Below, piece by piece: positions 61,649 through 64,000 of a stretch of DNA of 64,000 nucleotides. A program made the position numbers and the translations under genes. The stretch spans positions 2,480,001-2,544,000 of the forward strand of contig CAVTRI010000002.1 of the NCBI GenBank assembly GCA_963737075.1, written 5' to 3'. The notes under the pieces are model-generated. The model did no database searches. It was not told the DNA's origin and saw nothing but the letters and a program-made list of their open reading frames with translations. The first letter of the stretch is position 1. Every line of letters begins with the position of its first letter. This DNA is from CAVTRI01 sp963737075. Its GTDB lineage: Bacteria > Actinomycetota > Acidimicrobiia > Acidimicrobiales > Palsa-688.

Positions 61649-62769
61649 ACGCGCCGCCGATGTCCGCCGGGCAACGCCCCCCGAACGTAGCCGTGGAAAG
61701 ACCACTGCCCCTCGGCCCCCATGGGGCTGCGATCCGAAAGCCAGGGGGCGGGAGGGGCTTCTGTCAGCCGGGCCAAGTTGAGCAGCACGGTGTCGTAGTT
61801 GACCCGCCAGCCTTTCCAGTCCCGCCACGCCTGGTCGCGGTCGGCGACAAGCGGCATCCCGGCGTTCGAGAGCTGTTGCACCACCTGCTCCCACTCGTCG
61901 CGTCCGATGCTGATCGCGTCGTCGGGGGCAGGGTCGGCGTCGTAAGGGACGTCGAACACCGCCGCCACCCGTTGCATCATCTGGAACCCGGCGCGGATGC
62001 ACAGCTGCGCGTCGGGGTCCTTGGGGTGCTCGACGCACGAGAGCCACAGGGCGGCGCCGTCGAGCACCGCCCCGGCGGCGTTCGTCCAAGACTCCAATGG
62101 CTGCGGGGAGCGGAAGAACGCCAGCACCGGGAACGTGGTGTGCGTCTCCTCCACGTCCACGAACCACGCCTCCCAGGTCTGCCACAGCTCGGTCAGCCGA
62201 TACCGAGCGCCCTCGATGCGGTGGTAACGGATCAACATCGTTGCCGGACTGGGCGGCTCGCCCGCGCGGATCCGCATCAGCGATACGCCCCGTTCGCGGC
62301 GGGAGAACGCCGCGTAGATGCTGGGCAGGTAGCTGATCATCAACGTGAGCAGCACCAGACCCAAGGCCGCTTCGGTGTAGCTGACCAGATTGGCGCCCAG
62401 CCGGGGCGAACTGGTCGTCCCAAGCGTGAACACCGATGACCCCGACAGCTCGATCGCCCGCCGGAACGAGCTGGTCGTCATGCCGAGGTAGATCAGCGTG
62501 TAGCCGACGATGATCGCCGCCAGCCACGACGCCAGCAGCAGGAGGAGCGCCGTCGGCCCGAGCATGGCCATGAGCCGGTCCCGCCGTTCATAACTGGCCG
62601 ACCGACCGGACCGCAGCCGGAACGCCAGCTGCACCGCCACCGTCGCCAGCCTCGACATCCGGTTTTGGACGCCGCGGGGCAGGATCGTGGACCGCACCGC
62701 GGAGCTCAGCGTCAGGGCGACGATCGCCACCCCGGCGACGACGGCGACGACCTCGGCGGCGGTGCCCAA
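61645..62769 (-). CDS. Channel-like membrane protein of unknown function
   Basis: About 374 aa. Two N-terminal helices (AAEVVAVVAGVAIVALTLSSAVRS; LGPTALLLLLASWLAAIIVGYTLIYLG) are followed by a short hydrophobic loop SSVFTLGTTSSPRLGANLVSYTEAALGLVLLTLMISYLPSIYAAF, which resembles the pore-helix-filter-helix unit of two-helix potassium channels, but with TLGTT instead of TxGYG. A soluble domain of about 200 residues with several Trp follows. The start is uncertain: TTG 62769 is used because no ATG or GTG lies between the upstream helicase stop and the first helix. Probably co-transcribed with the helicase. Confidence 0.65.
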   Translation of the reverse strand: MGTAAEVVAVVAGVAIVALTLSSAVRSTILPRGVQNRMSRLATVAVQLAFRLRSGRSASYERRDRLMAMLGPTALLLLLASWLAAIIVGYTLIYLGMTTSSFRRAIELSGSSVFTLGTTSSPRLGANLVSYTEAALGLVLLTLMISYLPSIYAAFSRRERGVSLMRIRAGEPPSPATMLIRYHRIEGARYRLTELWQTWEAWFVDVEETHTTFPVLAFFRSPQPLESWTNAAGAVLDGAALWLSCVEHPKDPDAQLCIRAGFQMMQRVAAVFDVPYDADPAPDDAISIGRDEWEQVVQQLSNAGMPLVADRDQAWRDWKGWRVNYDTVLLNLARLTEAPPAPWLSDRSPMGAEGQWSFHGYVRGALPGGHRRRV

Positions 62770-62780
62770 CGCCGACGCGA

Positions 62781-63960
62781 TCAGCTCGCGACCGGGTCCC
62801 GGGCGCGGAGATCTGCCAGGCGCGGGTCGTTGGACAGCATTTCCACGATCGGCACCTGGAGGCCCAGCCGCTTCTGGATGCGCTCGACCTGGAGCTGCTG
62901 GTTCCACAGGACGAGCGTCACCACGAGGCCCTCTCGTCCGGCCCTGGCCGTCCGCCCGGAACGGTGCAGGTACGCCTTGTGGTCGTCGGGAGGGTCGAAG
63001 TGCACGACGACGTCGATGCCGTCCACGTCGATGCCGCGGGCGGCGACGTCGGTCGCGACCAGCACCCGGAGACGACCGGACGCGAAGCTGCGCAGGGCCC
63101 GCTCGCGCACCTGCTGGCGGAGATCGCCGTGGATCGCGCGGGTGTCGACGCCCTCACGGCGGAGAGCCTCGGTGAGCCGGTCGGCGCCCCGCTTGGTGGC
63201 GGTGAACACCAGCATGCGCTCTGCGTGCCGGGAGATGGCCGCCGCCACCTTGACCTTGTCCAGCTGGTGGACCAGGAGAAAGCGGTGCGTCATGGCGGTG
63301 ACCGTCGGTTGCCGGGAGGTGACCTCATGAAACACGGGGTCAGACAGCTCGTGGCGGACCAGCCGGTCAACGTCGCCGTCCAGCGTGGCCGAGAAGAGCA
63401 TCGTCTGATGCGGCTTCTCCAGCTGACGCAAGATCCATTCCACCTGGGGCATGAACCCCATATCCGCCATCCGGTCAGCCTCGTCGAGCACGAGGATCTC
63501 GACGCTTCCGAGGTCGACGTCGCCGCGCTGGCACAGATCGATGAGACGGCCGGGCGTGGCGATCACCACGTCGACCCCCGCCCGCAGCAGGCGTATCTGA
63601 GCATCCATCGCGGTGCCGCCATAGCAGGCGGTCAATCGGTGGCCGACCGCGTCAGCAAGAGGCTGGAGCACGTCCGCGACCTGTCGGGCGAGCTCGCGGG
63701 TGGGTACCAGGACGAGCGCGGGGGGTGTTCTGCCCGGGCGCGGCGGGATCGAGGCGCTGTAGGAGCGGTACTCCAAACGCCAGGGTCTTCCCGGACCCGG
63801 TCTTCGCTTTGCCGCAGACGTCGCGGCCGGCGAGCGCGTCGCTGATGGTAAGCGCCTGGATAGGGAACGGCTCGGTGATGCCCCGGCGGGTGAGGGCGTC
63901 GGCCAACGCGGGCATGACGTCGAGAGCGTCGAACGAGCGGGGCAGTTCGACCGTGGTCAA
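62781..63960 (-). CDS. DEAD-box RNA helicase, with one frameshift
   Basis: The first frame (from TTG 63960, cagga upstream) reads MTTVELPRSFDALDVMPALADALTRRGITEPFPIQALTISDALAGRDVCGKAKTGSGKTLAFGVPLLQRL. After one extra base near 63740 the other frame gives PPALVLVPTRELARQVADVL ... ATPGRLIDL ... VLDEADRMADMGF ... MLFSATL ... VATDVAARGIDVDGIDVVVHFDPPDDHKAYLHRSGRTARAG. All DEAD-box motifs are present in order, so the gene is complete except for the indel, which may be a sequencing error. It remodels RNA in translation, ribosome assembly or decay. It ends next to the channel-like gene. Confidence 0.88.
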
Positions 63961-64000
63961 CCAGGCTCCTGTTGCATGTCGGGGGTGAAGGTGTTTGGCA

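Overview
The window is high-GC DNA with many GTG/TTG starts, gene ends that overlap as ATGA, and actinobacterial marker families. These include a DUF222/HNH protein, a CsoR repressor with a CopA pump, an LLM (F420-type) oxidoreductase, a nicotinoprotein (NDMA-dependent) alcohol dehydrogenase, an ECF42-type sigma factor, a MurA with Asp in place of the catalytic Cys, and menaquinone-type methyltransferase and reductase genes. It is most likely a chromosomal piece of an actinobacterium, possibly of the Acidimicrobiia type. That placement is an inference from gene families only.

Left flank (1-1.46 kb): a membrane protein, a bacterial translin and a tRNA-Ala(CGC). The stop codon of the translin gene lies inside the tRNA gene. 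The last 23 bp of this copy (the tRNA 3' end plus one base) recur exactly at 26764-26786. The 25.3 kb between the two copies is therefore read as a genomic island integrated at tRNA-Ala, although no integrase is recognisable.

Island (1.46-26.8 kb). First come two TetR-controlled units: a one-chain desaturase/ferredoxin-reductase/2Fe-2S protein, and a TauD-type dioxygenase followed by a broken MFS gene. YeiH, SDR and DHA2-transporter genes follow, with decayed genes between them. The last part is a catabolic block: enoyl-CoA hydratase, nitroreductase-SRPBCC fusion, LLM oxidoreductase, metallo-beta-lactamase-fold hydrolase, acyl-CoA dehydrogenase, then DUF6457 and HxlR divergent from a molybdopterin oxidoreductase, and finally hotdog thioesterases. 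Near-identical palindromes (core TTCCATCATGGAA) lie on the presumed transcription starts of the first and last units, and a degenerate copy lies before a broken HxlR gene. This suggests one HxlR regulon for breakdown of an unknown, CoA-activated compound. It is the best candidate here for an undescribed system.

Right of the island (26.8-64 kb): a cupin; a DUF222/HNH gene and a UvrD-like helicase, each with a LexA-type box; csoR-copA with a perfect operator; a LigD-type phosphoesterase-polymerase, arfB and a DUF72 gene; an ArsR-SRPBCC pair; a lipid/quinone-type cluster (UbiA-like, methyltransferase, geranylgeranyl-reductase-like, disulfide oxidoreductase); an acyltransferase-SGNH protein; a DGPF protein with an ECF42 sigma factor and a matching promoter; patatin, universal stress protein, alcohol dehydrogenase, an anti-sigma-type kinase, a PD-(D/E)XK-like nuclease, a short NAD-glutamate dehydrogenase, RpiR, a thioesterase, MurA, a channel-like membrane protein and a DEAD-box helicase.

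Caution: single-base frameshifts occur both inside the island (two MFS genes, SDR, HxlR, HicB-like, thioesterase) and outside it (LigD-like, DEAD-box). Some are probably sequencing or assembly errors. Genes with several lesions, in-frame stops or internal deletions are better cases of true decay.
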